The notes: a model not told the origin generated them from the letters alone. A stretch of DNA of 64,000 bases from Duganella sacchari (GCF_900143065.1 NZ_FRCX01000001.1:496001-560000); one strand, 5' to 3'. Positions 27,401-35,864 are shown, counted from the first letter of the stretch. Numbers and translations: made by a program.

Positions 27401-29020
27401 TTACGGGGTGTAGCCGGGAATCCTGGATTCGTCGATGTCGTCGATCTGCTTGGCGTCCATGTTTTTATGGGCGAATTCCAGGTAGATCCTGTTGCGGATG
27501 AAGATGTCGAACAGGTCCGGGTCGATGTGGCCATTGAGCGAGAAATTGCCCAGGATGCGCAGCGACTCCGACAGCATCTTGCCCTTCTTGTAGGGGCGGT
27601 CCTTGGCGGTCAGCGCTTCAAAGATATCGGCAATCGCCATCACGCGCGCCTGCACCGACATCTGCTCCTTGGTCAGGCCGCGCGGATAGCCTTTGCCGTC
27701 CATGCGCTCGTGGTGGCCGCCCGCGTATTCCGGCACGTTCTTGAGATGCTTGGGCCATGGCAGCGCCTCCAGCATCTTGATGGTCATGACGATGTGGTTG
27801 TTGATTTCCTTGCGCTCGCCCTCGGTCAGCGTGCCGAACTTGATGGTCAGGTTCATCAGTTCATTGTCGTCGAAGAAGTCGCGCTCGACGCCATCCGGGC
27901 CAACCCAGCGACGTTTGCCGATCTCGCGCACGCGCTCCTGGTCTTCCGGCTTCATGCCCTCGCCGCCGACGTTGGCAAAGCGGATGAAGTCGCGGTCGGC
28001 GCGCAGCGCGGCCTGCTGTGCGGCCAGTTCGGCGTCGATGGCGGCAACGTCGGCACCGGGCGCCCGCTGGTGTTTGAGCGCGGCGATTTCGGCGTCGCGC
28101 AGCAGCACTTCAAAGCGCGTATCGATCATGCCGATACGGTCGAAAATCGTCTCCAGCTTGGTGGCCTTGTCAACCACGTGCACTGGCGTGGTGATCTTGC
28201 CGCAGTCGTGCAGCAGGCCAGCCAGCCACAGCTCCTTGCGGTCGGCATCGTTCATGTGGAAATCGGCCAGCGGGCCGCTTTCCGTGTTGTGCACGGCCTC
28301 GGCCAGCATCATCGTCAGTTCAGGCACGAACTGGCAATGACGGCCCGTGTACGGCGATTTCTCGTCGATGCCGATATTGATGAGGTTGACCAGGGATTCC
28401 AGCAGTTCTTCCAACTGGGCGATCAGGCGCTGGTGGGTCAGCGCCACGGCCGCCTGCGCGGCCAGCGCCTCGATGAAGCGCTGGTCGGTCTGGGTGAACG
28501 CGCGGATCTCGCCCGTCTCGCTGTCCTTGGCGTTAATCAGCTGCAGCACGCCTACCAGTTCGCCTTCATGGTCGCTCATCGGCACCGTGAGGAAGGATTT
28601 CGAATGATAGTTGCGCATCTGGTCGAACTTCACCATGCCGGAGAAGTTGAACACGTCGGCCTTGTACACATCCTCGATGTTGACCGACAGGCCGAAGTGC
28701 GCCGCATAGGCGGCCACGGCCGACAGGTTTTTCTCGCCGCTGCCATCGTACAGCGGCACGCTGCCCGCCGTCACAGGCTGGCCGCTGGAGCCGCCCTGGT
28801 GAGTCTTGAGCGTGTCGTTGATGAGGATGTGGAAATTCAGGAACTGCTTGTCCTCGCTGGGACGGTACAGCGTGCCACCGTCAGCATTGGTCATGCTTTT
28901 GGCGACAATGAGTATACGCTCCAGTAAAGAGTCGGTATCGTGATTGCTGCCCAGCTGGACGCTGAGTTCGGTCAGCTGATCCAGGCGTTCGGCGATTTGC
29001 GTTTGATTCAACTCTTGCAT
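27401..29020 (-). CDS. GAF and HD-GYP domain protein (probable c-di-GMP phosphodiesterase)
   Basis: This 539-residue cytoplasmic protein has a GAF sensor (about 20-190) followed by an HD-GYP domain (about 205-530). It contains the catalytic HD pair in AGLLHDCGKI (about 270) and HHERMDGKGYPRG, matching the HHxRxDGxGYP signature. Family members hydrolyse cyclic di-GMP to pGpG or GMP. An insert between the two motifs includes a charged helical stretch. It is the first gene of the leftward unit and precedes the adenylate cyclase by 9 nt, so the two second-messenger enzymes are almost certainly co-expressed. The GAF ligand is unknown; cAMP made by the neighbour is a reasonable guess only. Confidence 0.9.
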   Translation of the reverse strand: MQELNQTQIAERLDQLTELSVQLGSNHDTDSLLERILIVAKSMTNADGGTLYRPSEDKQFLNFHILINDTLKTHQGGSSGQPVTAGSVPLYDGSGEKNLSAVAAYAAHFGLSVNIEDVYKADVFNFSGMVKFDQMRNYHSKSFLTVPMSDHEGELVGVLQLINAKDSETGEIRAFTQTDQRFIEALAAQAAVALTHQRLIAQLEELLESLVNLINIGIDEKSPYTGRHCQFVPELTMMLAEAVHNTESGPLADFHMNDADRKELWLAGLLHDCGKITTPVHVVDKATKLETIFDRIGMIDTRFEVLLRDAEIAALKHQRAPGADVAAIDAELAAQQAALRADRDFIRFANVGGEGMKPEDQERVREIGKRRWVGPDGVERDFFDDNELMNLTIKFGTLTEGERKEINNHIVMTIKMLEALPWPKHLKNVPEYAGGHHERMDGKGYPRGLTKEQMSVQARVMAIADIFEALTAKDRPYKKGKMLSESLRILGNFSLNGHIDPDLFDIFIRNRIYLEFAHKNMDAKQIDDIDESRIPGYTP

Positions 29021-29127
29021 GGTTGCTCTTTTTTATACCCGTTTAGACAAGGCGCGGCGACGCCCAAGTTGCAAGCGCAGTGTGGGAGTGTAGCTCTAGC
29101 GCAAGCTGTTGTACATCGGGAAATCAT

Positions 29128-29148
29128 CGATGCGACGAATTTGCATCG
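29128..29148. promoter_or_regulatory. Inverted repeat in the divergent intergenic region
   Basis: CGATGC and GCATCG arms separated by 9 bp lie between the HD-GYP gene (leftward) and the hydrolase gene (rightward). A TATTAT box at 29176-29181 could be a -10 element for the rightward gene. A shared operator is possible but rests on symmetry alone. Confidence 0.3.
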
Positions 29149-29240
29149 GGTTTCCCTATGGCTGGAAAAAAAAGCTATTATCGACCGCAGGCAATGAGGC
29201 AACAACACACAACAAAAACAGCGATTACCAGGGATTGCGT

Positions 29241-30137
29241 ATGAAATTCACATTTTGGGGAGTGCGTGGCTCTATCCCCTCCCCCGGTCCGCGTACAGCG
29301 CGTTATGGCGGCAATACCACTTGTATTGAAGTACGTACCGACAACGACACCCTGATTATTCTCGATGGCGGCACCGGCCTGTTCGCCCTCGCGCAGTCGC
29401 TGATCCAGAATAAAACCAAGCCCATCCACGCCAACATCTTCATCACCCACAGCCATTGGGACCACATCCACGGCCTGCCGTTCTTTACGCCGCTGTTCAT
29501 CCACGACAGCCGCGTACGGCTGCATGGCGTGACCGATCCCGACACCGGCAACGGCATCGAACACGTGATGGGCGTGCAGCTGCAGAACAGCTACTTCCCC
29601 GTCAGCGAAACGCAGATGGACGCCACCATCGAATACCAGACGCTGGAGGTCGGTCAGCCAACCCTGGTCGGCGACGCCAGCGTCAGCAATGTGGTGATGA
29701 ACCATCCCGTCATCGATCTCGGTTACCGCATCGACTGCAATGGCCGTTCGCTGTTCTTCACCGGCGACCACGAACCGCACTACAACATCCATCCGCCCGG
29801 CCATCCCGAACACGACACCTATGCGCGCTGGATGGAAGAGCGCAACGCGGCGATCGACGCCACCGTGCGCGGCGTCGATGCGCTCATCGTCGACTGCTCG
29901 TACACGCGCGAAGAATACCCGGCCAAACAGGGCTGGGGCCACGGCACGTTTGACTCGGCGTTCGCACTGGCGCTGCGCACCGGCGCCAAAGCGCTATACT
30001 GCACCCACCACGAACCAACGCGCAGCGACGACGAGCTGGAAGCCGTGTTCGCCGAAGTCATGGCGCGCCACGCCCCGCTGCTGGGCGATCTCAAGGTGCT
30101 GCTCGCATACGAAGGCATGGAAGTTAATCTGACATAG
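29241..30137 (+). CDS. Metallo-beta-lactamase-fold hydrolase
   Basis: This 298-residue soluble protein has the metallo-beta-lactamase fold. The zinc motif HSHWDHIHG (about 75-83), a later HP in MNHPVI and the Asp in FTGDHEP provide the usual metal ligands. I start at MKFTFWGVRGS because that N-terminus is typical of this subgroup and an AGGGA ribosome site precedes it. It is 10 nt upstream of the GAF-GspE gene, so the two form an operon. Some relatives act on cyclic nucleotides or phosphodiesters. Being opposite a cyclase and an HD-GYP gene, a role in nucleotide turnover is plausible but unproven. Confidence 0.85.
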   Translation: MKFTFWGVRGSIPSPGPRTARYGGNTTCIEVRTDNDTLIILDGGTGLFALAQSLIQNKTKPIHANIFITHSHWDHIHGLPFFTPLFIHDSRVRLHGVTDPDTGNGIEHVMGVQLQNSYFPVSETQMDATIEYQTLEVGQPTLVGDASVSNVVMNHPVIDLGYRIDCNGRSLFFTGDHEPHYNIHPPGHPEHDTYARWMEERNAAIDATVRGVDALIVDCSYTREEYPAKQGWGHGTFDSAFALALRTGAKALYCTHHEPTRSDDELEAVFAEVMARHAPLLGDLKVLLAYEGMEVNLT

Positions 30138-30147
30138 CGGAGCGCTC

Positions 30148-32472
30148 ATGAATGCCGGCCAGCCCAGTGCACGACCTAGCGATGTCGATCTGCGGCTGGC
30201 CTTTTTCCAGAAGCTGCAAGCCGTCACCACCAAAATCCACGCCACCAGCAATCTCGATGAGATCATGCTCGACCTGGGCATGGAGTTCTGCGACCTGTTC
30301 AACTGCGACCGCTTCACGCTGTACGCGATGGACCACCAGAAGGACTACATCGTCTCCAAGGTCAAGACCGGCCTGACCTCGTTTCGCGACCTCAAACTGG
30401 CGATCACGCCGGCCAGCATTGCCGGCTATGTGGCGCTGACGCGCAAGACCGTCAACCTCGCCGACGTCTACGACCAGGCGGAGCTGGAACGCTACTCGCC
30501 CGAGCTGCGCTTCCAGCAGGGCGTGGACCAGCGTACCGGCTACCGCACCAAGCAGATGCTGGTGGCGCCGCTGATCGCGGTGCAATCGCGCGAGCTGCTG
30601 GGCGTGGTCCAGTTCATCAACAACCGTGACCGCGTGCCCTTCTCCAGCATCGCCGAAGACGGCGTCAAGGAGCTGTGCGAGACCTTGTCGGTGGCGTTTT
30701 CGCAGCGCCTCAAACCTCCGCAAATGGTACGCACCAAATATGACGGTCTGGTGACGGAGGCGATGATTTCGGCGCAGGAACTGGAACAGGCCACGCGCAC
30801 CGCGCGCGCACGGGAAGTGGATATCGAAGATGTGCTCATCGACGAGTATGAGATCAAGCCGGCCGCCATTGGCGTGTCGCTGGAAAAACACTTTGCCGTA
30901 CCCTACGAGCACTTTCGCGCCGACCGCATCAAGCCGGTCGACCTGCTGAAAAATCTCAAGCGCCAGTATGTGGAGGAATCCGGCTGGATACCGCTGGAAG
31001 AAAACAAGGACGGCTTGCTGGTGGCAGCGCTGGATCCCGAGCGGGTGGCGCACACCCACATCGTCAACCAGATCTTCCCGCGCGCCAAACCGGTGTACCG
31101 CGTCACCTCGCACCGCGAATTCCGGCAAATGGTGGAGCTGTTCTTCGGCCATGGCGACAGCGGCAGCGTGGGCGATCTGCTGTCCGGCATGGACGACGCC
31201 TACGACGAGGATGGCGAAGCGTCAGGCGAAGTCTCCGAGGCGGTGGAAAATGAGCTGGTCAAGCTGCTCAACAAAATCATCATCGATGCGTACCGCCAGG
31301 GCGTGTCGGACATCCATATCGAACCGCTGCCGGGCAAGGGCAAGACCGGCATCCGCTTCCGCAAGGATGGCACGCTGGTGCCGTATATCGAAATTCCCGC
31401 CAGCTACCGCAGCGCCCTGGTGGCGCGCGTGAAGATCATGTGCGACCTCGATATCTCCGAGCGTCGCAAGCCGCAGGACGGCAAGATCAAATTCAAGAAA
31501 TACGGCCCGCTGGACATCGAACTGCGCGTGGCCACCATCCCGTCCGCTGGCGGCGTGGAAGACATCGTGATGCGGATACTGGCGGCAGGCGAGCCGATAC
31601 CGCTCGACAAGCTGGGCGTGCTGCCGTTTAATCTGGAGCGCCTGCGCGCGACGATTGAAAAACCCTATGGCCTGTTCTTTGTCTGCGGCCCGACCGGCTC
31701 CGGCAAGACCACCACGCTGCACTCGGTGCTGAATTACCTCAACACCCCAGACACCAAGATCTGGACCGCAGAAGATCCGGTCGAGATCACCCAGAAAGGC
31801 TTGCGCCAGGTGCAGGTCAACCGCAAAGCGGGCCTGGACTTCGCCACCGTGATGCGCGCCTTCCTGCGCGCCGATCCCGACATCATCATGGTGGGCGAGA
31901 TGCGCGACAAGGAAACCGTCGCCATGGGCATAGAAGCCTCGCTGACCGGCCACCTGGTGTTCTCCACGCTGCACACCAACAGCGCGCCGGAATCCATCGT
32001 GCGCCTGCTGGACATGGGCATGGACCCGTTCAATTTCTCCGATGCGCTGCTGGGCATACTGGCGCAACGCCTGGCCAAACGCCTGTGCGGCAAATGCAAG
32101 CAGGCGTATGAGCCGCCCGAGTCCGAGCTGCAGGCGCTGCTGAACGAATACTGCGAGGAGCTGCCGGACGGCGCCCGCGCTGCGGCGGTGACGGGCCTGC
32201 GCCAGCGCTATGCCAAGGACGGCAAGTTCACGCTCTACCGCGCGGTGGGCTGCGATGATTGCAACAAGGGTTACAAAGGCCGTATCGGCCTGCACGAGCT
32301 GATGACCGGTTCCGACAAGGTCAAGAAACTGCTACAGGAGCATGCGCGCGTTGCTCAGCTGCTGGCGGCCGCGCTGGAAGACGGCATGCTGACCCTGAAG
32401 ATGGACGGCATCGAGAAAGTCCTTCTCGGGATTACCGACATCAAGATGGTGCGCGCGGTCTGCATCAAATAG
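30148..32472 (+). CDS. GAF-domain fusion to a PilB/GspE-type secretion ATPase
   Basis: This 774-residue protein has a GAF sensor domain (about 25-195), a MshEN/T2SSE_N-like domain (about 205-330) and a type II secretion/type IV pilus assembly ATPase domain (about 350-774). The ATPase shows Walker A GPTGSGKTT (about 513-521), an Asp box (AEDPVE), Walker B DPDIIMVGEMRD and a His box (STLHTN). The four-cysteine zinc site CGKC (about 648) and CDDC (about 702) is typical of GspE/PilB. An N-terminal GAF is not part of the usual architecture. No other pilus or secretion genes are nearby. It probably powers assembly of an encoded-elsewhere pilus-like machine in response to a small ligand or partner. 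Confidence 0.92.
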   Translation: MNAGQPSARPSDVDLRLAFFQKLQAVTTKIHATSNLDEIMLDLGMEFCDLFNCDRFTLYAMDHQKDYIVSKVKTGLTSFRDLKLAITPASIAGYVALTRKTVNLADVYDQAELERYSPELRFQQGVDQRTGYRTKQMLVAPLIAVQSRELLGVVQFINNRDRVPFSSIAEDGVKELCETLSVAFSQRLKPPQMVRTKYDGLVTEAMISAQELEQATRTARAREVDIEDVLIDEYEIKPAAIGVSLEKHFAVPYEHFRADRIKPVDLLKNLKRQYVEESGWIPLEENKDGLLVAALDPERVAHTHIVNQIFPRAKPVYRVTSHREFRQMVELFFGHGDSGSVGDLLSGMDDAYDEDGEASGEVSEAVENELVKLLNKIIIDAYRQGVSDIHIEPLPGKGKTGIRFRKDGTLVPYIEIPASYRSALVARVKIMCDLDISERRKPQDGKIKFKKYGPLDIELRVATIPSAGGVEDIVMRILAAGEPIPLDKLGVLPFNLERLRATIEKPYGLFFVCGPTGSGKTTTLHSVLNYLNTPDTKIWTAEDPVEITQKGLRQVQVNRKAGLDFATVMRAFLRADPDIIMVGEMRDKETVAMGIEASLTGHLVFSTLHTNSAPESIVRLLDMGMDPFNFSDALLGILAQRLAKRLCGKCKQAYEPPESELQALLNEYCEELPDGARAAAVTGLRQRYAKDGKFTLYRAVGCDDCNKGYKGRIGLHELMTGSDKVKKLLQEHARVAQLLAAALEDGMLTLKMDGIEKVLLGITDIKMVRAVCIK

Positions 32473-32930
32473 CCGCGTGGCGTACGGCGGCGGTCCGCCA
32501 GTGCGCGCAGGCGTGCAAGGCCAGCCTTGACGTTGAACGAACGGCCTGCCAGCAGCGCGCTGACCATTTGCGTGGCCATCGCCAGCGCCGGCGCGGCGGC
32601 GGTTTGTACGGTGTACGGCAACACCAGGCGATAGCGTCCCTGCATGCGCGGCACCACGCCGACAAAACCGATCGTCACTTCATTCAGCGCCAGACGGCGC
32701 AATTCGATGGCGGCCTGCTGGACCAGCTCCACAATCGCCGGCACTTCATCGGCACGCTTGCCGACCAGGCCACGGAAACGGCTCAGTCCCGGCAAGGCGG
32801 CGTACAGGCGCTCTTGCAGTTTTTCAGTTGCTTCAGGTGTGACAGGGTCCAGCTCCAGGATACTCAGGAGACATGGCTGGGTGGAATAGCGGTTGTCGCT
32901 GTCCAGGTAACGTTGATCAATGATTTTCAT
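32355..32930 (-). CDS. CphA N-terminal-domain-like protein, truncated remnant
   Basis: This 191-residue frame starts at MKIIDQRYLDSDN. Its middle (about 30-150) resembles the N-terminal domain of cyanophycin synthetase: LPGL, a helical IELRRLA segment, GFVGVV, GRYRLVLPY and ALLAGRSFNVKAGLARLRAL. The catalytic ATP-grasp and Mur-ligase-like domains that should follow are absent. Similarity stops close to the gspE stop codon, and the last 118 nt run antisense into gspE. It may be a decayed gene or a stand-alone N-domain protein with a fortuitous tail. I recognise the family by pattern only, so this is moderate at best. Confidence 0.45.
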   Translation of the reverse strand: MKIIDQRYLDSDNRYSTQPCLLSILELDPVTPEATEKLQERLYAALPGLSRFRGLVGKRADEVPAIVELVQQAAIELRRLALNEVTIGFVGVVPRMQGRYRLVLPYTVQTAAAPALAMATQMVSALLAGRSFNVKAGLARLRALADRRRTPRGYLMQTARTILMSVIPRRTFSMPSIFRVSMPSSSAAASS

Positions 32931-33019
32931 GCCGAGCATTGTGCCGCGTACCTCACGTGCACGTAAGCAGTGCCCGCCGCGACCTGCTGTGGGATCAGAC
33001 CTACAAGCAGAGCCTTGGG

Positions 33020-33475
33020 TTATAGCTGCTTCTCGAAACACACCGCCAGCGGGTTGCCGATGTATTTGCCGTAGTTGGCAATCCGTGTATAGCCACGTGC
33101 CTCGTAGAAATCCATCGCGCGGCGATTGACCAGCCGCGTCTCGAGCCAGAGCGCCTGGTAGCCCAACGCCAGCGCCTCGTCCTCCAGAAAGCGCAGCACA
33201 GCGCTGCCGACCCCGCTGGTGCCATGCCGCGCATACATGCGCTTGATCTCCGCCACGCCCGGCTCGATCGGCCGAAAGGCGCCACAGCCGAGCGCGGTAC
33301 CGTCGTCATTGCGGGCGACGACAAAGCACGCCATCGGCCCGCGCACGTCCTCGACATCAAACGACGCCTTGCCGCTGTCGCCGGTGATGGCTTCCAGCGC
33401 GGTCGACAATTCCGCCATCAGCAGAACGGACTCAGGCGCAGTCGGATCTTCTTCACTCAGGTGGATAGTGTTCAT
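33020..33475 (-). CDS. GNAT-family N-acetyltransferase
   Basis: This 151-residue cytoplasmic enzyme starts at MNTIHLSEEDPT. It has the GNAT core: ALGCGAFRPIEPGVAEIKRMYA (beta4 and following), the acetyl-CoA loop RHGTSGVGSAVLRFL (a variant Q/RxxGxG/A), and LETRLVNRRAMDFYEARGY near the end. The acetyl acceptor is unknown. The gene is followed by the CphA-like remnant and lies 10 nt after the phosphoesterase stop, so it may be co-transcribed with that gene. Its short length is normal for a single GNAT domain. Confidence 0.85.
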   Translation of the reverse strand: MNTIHLSEEDPTAPESVLLMAELSTALEAITGDSGKASFDVEDVRGPMACFVVARNDDGTALGCGAFRPIEPGVAEIKRMYARHGTSGVGSAVLRFLEDEALALGYQALWLETRLVNRRAMDFYEARGYTRIANYGKYIGNPLAVCFEKQL

Positions 33476-33485
33476 GGTGGGTAGA

Positions 33486-34337
33486 TTATTGCACAGTGCA
33501 AATGACCAGCTCCGGATCGGCGTTGATGCGCACGGGAATGCCGCTACAACCAACGCCGCGACTCACAATCAGATCTCCATTATCGCGCACTGGAAAGCGG
33601 CCATAGTAAAACGGCCGCGACAGCGGCCCTTGCGGCATCACCAGCGGCGTGCCGTCGGGCATGGCGATCTGGCCGCCATGCGTGTGACCAGCGAAGCCGA
33701 TGTCGTAGCGCTGGCCTTGCAACATCAGCAAACCGTCAGGCGCGTGGACCAGCAGGATGCGGGTCGCTGCGGCGCCGGCAAACCCGGCGTTGCCGTCCGC
33801 CTCGCCGGTCCAGGGATCGTCCATGCCGCAGACCGACACCGTATCGAACGGCGCAGCCAGCGTCATCGCGCGGTTGACCAGCATGGTCACGCCAGCGCCT
33901 TCAAACAACTGCGCGATGTGCTGATCGTCGGTGGACAGGTCGTGATTACCGAACACGGCAAACTTGCCCAGAGGGGGTTTGCACGCCGCCAGGCCGGGGC
34001 ACAGCACGGCAGCATGGCGCGCAGGCCCGGTCACATAGTCGCCGCCCAGCAGCAGCACGTCCGGCTGCTCGGCAGCGATGGCGGAAAACAGATCATCAAA
34101 AATCGTTTTGTGGGTAGGCCGCCCTGCATGAAAGTCCGACGCAAACGCAATCTTCAACGGCCGGTGCAAGCGCCGTTCCGCCGGCAGCGCGACACTATAG
34201 CGCGTGACGCCAAGACGACCGTGCAGGCCGCAGTGATAGCTCAGCGCACTCACCAGCCCGCCGAGCGTCGCCAAATCCAGCAAGGACTCCAGGCCGTGAT
34301 GAATGCGGGAGTAACGTTTGCTGCGGGGAGAAGGCAT
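33486..34337 (-). CDS. Calcineurin-like metallophosphoesterase
   Basis: This protein of about 283 residues carries the full set of metallophosphoesterase motifs: SDFHAG, GGDYV, GNHD, LLVHAPD and GHTHGGQ. These residues bind a dinuclear metal centre. It resembles the YkuE/YaeI branch, which acts on phosphodiesters or lipids at the membrane. I start at MPSPRSKRYSR; in-frame ATG and TTG codons further upstream (34373, 34382) are alternatives and no strong ribosome site decides between them. The substrate is not deducible. The gene lies in an accessory stretch next to a toxin remnant. Confidence 0.85.
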   Translation of the reverse strand: MPSPRSKRYSRIHHGLESLLDLATLGGLVSALSYHCGLHGRLGVTRYSVALPAERRLHRPLKIAFASDFHAGRPTHKTIFDDLFSAIAAEQPDVLLLGGDYVTGPARHAAVLCPGLAACKPPLGKFAVFGNHDLSTDDQHIAQLFEGAGVTMLVNRAMTLAAPFDTVSVCGMDDPWTGEADGNAGFAGAAATRILLVHAPDGLLMLQGQRYDIGFAGHTHGGQIAMPDGTPLVMPQGPLSRPFYYGRFPVRDNGDLIVSRGVGCSGIPVRINADPELVICTVQ

Positions 34338-34434
34338 GGGATTCGAGAAATAAAAACCCGCATGATAGTGCATCCGGATCAAACCGCGGCCAGCAAGAAC
34401 AAAAAGATCGCGAGAGATTCTGATACCTCGCTAT

Positions 34435-34569
34435 ATGCTGGACACAAATATCTGCATCTATCTGATGCACTCGCAGCCACCGCAGGTCGTAGCGTGGAAG
34501 TATGTGATGACTAAATCTGGACGTCCGCAAGTATCTGAGGACGAAGTGCGCGGATGCGCTGTTCGGTGA
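34435..34569 (+). pseudogene. VapC (PIN-domain toxin) N-terminal remnant
   Basis: The frame reads MLDTNICIYLMHSQPPQVVA, the standard start of VapC ribonucleases including the first catalytic Asp. The codons just upstream (IPRY) also match the usual N-terminus, with ATA where ATG is expected. After about 21 residues the similarity ends and a stop follows at 34567. The remaining PIN domain and the VapB antitoxin are missing. The fragment is dead as a toxin and marks a lost toxin-antitoxin cassette. Confidence 0.7.
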
Positions 34570-34903
34570 AGTAGCCGCCACCTTCGGTGTAGCGCAGGTA
34601 GTGGCGGTTGCATTTTACGCAGCGCAGTACCTGGCTCAGGTTGGCGGGATAATAGCGTGGCGCGATGGGCGCGTCGGCGCTGTCGTAGCGTGTGCCGTTG
34701 GGGTGGTATTCGGCAAAGGTCGGCTCCGCATACGGATCTTCAACCAGTGTCGCCACTTCTTCAAACTGTTCCAGCGTCAGAGAATACGGCACCGTCTGCC
34801 ACGCAAAAAGTGCCGCATCATGGCAACTGCAAGGTACGGCCACAGCCTCCGATACCGCCGCCAGTTGTTTCAGTTCCGCAAAATCAATCGCCATCACATT
34901 CAC
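34511..34903 (-). CDS. Uncharacterised protein with a CxxC site
   Basis: This 130-residue protein is not one I recognise. It has CSCHD in the N-terminal third and CVKCNRHYLRYTEGGGYF near the C-terminus. The four cysteines could form a zinc ribbon. The N-terminus could also begin at the fourth residue (MAIDFAE). It has no signal peptide or membrane segment. It lies between a VapC remnant and a pair of small membrane proteins, in a stretch with lower GC than the rest of the window. This context suggests horizontal acquisition, but function is unknown. Confidence 0.6.
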   Translation of the reverse strand: MNVMAIDFAELKQLAAVSEAVAVPCSCHDAALFAWQTVPYSLTLEQFEEVATLVEDPYAEPTFAEYHPNGTRYDSADAPIAPRYYPANLSQVLRCVKCNRHYLRYTEGGGYFTEQRIRALRPQILADVQI

Positions 34904-34997
34904 TCTTCAAGAAGGTTTTTGATTTTACTGCAATCCAAATCAATCCGTTGTCGGCAGAAGAGACTACATTGACGGCAAATCACTCGGCGTCAAGCAA

Positions 34998-35414
34998 ATG
35001 GAACTACGCATCCTGACCAGGTTATTTCCACTGCTGATGGCAGTACTCGAATTCTTGCTACGCGCCAGTGCAAATGGTGAAGATCCATGGGAGTTCATCG
35101 GACCGACAATTGGCGGCGCAGCACTAGGGATGCTTTTACCACTTACACGTACCACAATTTCAGTTGAGTCCAGAGTCAAAAATCCTCATGCAGATATTGG
35201 GAAAGTCCATATCAGCGATCATCATTGGGCACAAAGCATTAATATTCTATTGTGGATAGGGCTTGCCGCATGGGCTGTCAGCCTGTACTTGGGCATCAAT
35301 CACGGCAGCCTGTATTTTCCTCAAGTAGATGGCGTGCGGACATCCATTTTGATTGGACTTATACTTTGGCTATGCGCGGTTAGTGTCGATTTTCTACGCG
35401 GAGGAAAACTATGA
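34998..35414 (+). CDS. Uncharacterised small membrane protein
   Basis: This 138-residue protein has about four hydrophobic segments: near 8-22, 33-50, 82-100 and 113-130. I do not recognise the family. Its stop overlaps the start of the next gene by 4 nt (ATGA), so the two are translated together and probably act together. GC content is visibly lower than in neighbouring housekeeping genes. No catalytic motif is seen. Confidence 0.65.
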   Translation: MELRILTRLFPLLMAVLEFLLRASANGEDPWEFIGPTIGGAALGMLLPLTRTTISVESRVKNPHADIGKVHISDHHWAQSINILLWIGLAAWAVSLYLGINHGSLYFPQVDGVRTSILIGLILWLCAVSVDFLRGGKL

Positions 35415-35863
35415 GCTGGCAGATATTAGGGCAGGCTCTCGGCATGCTGGCTGCCGGCCTGCTTGTCACTGTAGTGCTAAGTATTGCATTACCGGCCATT
35501 CGCGACCATTTTTTCCCGCACAAGCCAGAGAGTGACTACACGTATCTTATTCAAGCCCGGGATGGCAAAAAAACCATCGTCGTCATGCCGCCGGATATGC
35601 CCGAGACAGAGCAACAGGAGCTGATGCGGAGAGCCTATTCGCAACTGAGCCTGCCGCCACAATCTCATTACGCAGTCCCAATGCCAGATGACAGCGCAAG
35701 TTTATGGAAGATGCGCCGCCACACTACCCGTCTCGTTCAAAGCGACAACGCGCAAGCGATCGCCATTCCTTCTGAAATCGCCTATACGCGCCCAGATATC
35801 GAACTGGACATCCAACGCGTCGGCGACGAATTGCGCATTCGCCCCCGGCAGCCAGTGCAATAA
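35411..35863 (+). CDS. Uncharacterised membrane-anchored protein
   Basis: This 150-residue protein has a single N-terminal helix (about 8-30, LGMLAAGLLVTVVLSIALP) followed by a soluble domain of about 115 residues containing YLIQARDGKKTIVVMPPDM. I do not recognise it. It overlaps the upstream membrane protein gene and is followed at once by a bidirectional terminator, so the two genes make a compact unit. The soluble part could face either side of the membrane. Confidence 0.65.
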   Translation: MSWQILGQALGMLAAGLLVTVVLSIALPAIRDHFFPHKPESDYTYLIQARDGKKTIVVMPPDMPETEQQELMRRAYSQLSLPPQSHYAVPMPDDSASLWKMRRHTTRLVQSDNAQAIAIPSEIAYTRPDIELDIQRVGDELRIRPRQPVQ

Positions 35864-35864
35864 A

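Noticed and set aside
27098..28927. 609-codon plus-strand frame over the cyclase and HD-GYP genes
   Set aside because: Same artefact: the opposite strand encodes complete catalytic domains, while this frame shows only low-complexity composition.
30148..32472. Part of a type II secretion or type IV pilus operon
   Set aside because: No pilin, inner-membrane platform (PilC/GspF), secretin or prepilin peptidase gene is present nearby.
34195..34581. 128-codon minus-strand frame across the phosphoesterase 5' end
   Set aside because: It overlaps two better-supported genes in another frame and shows no domain or ribosome site.
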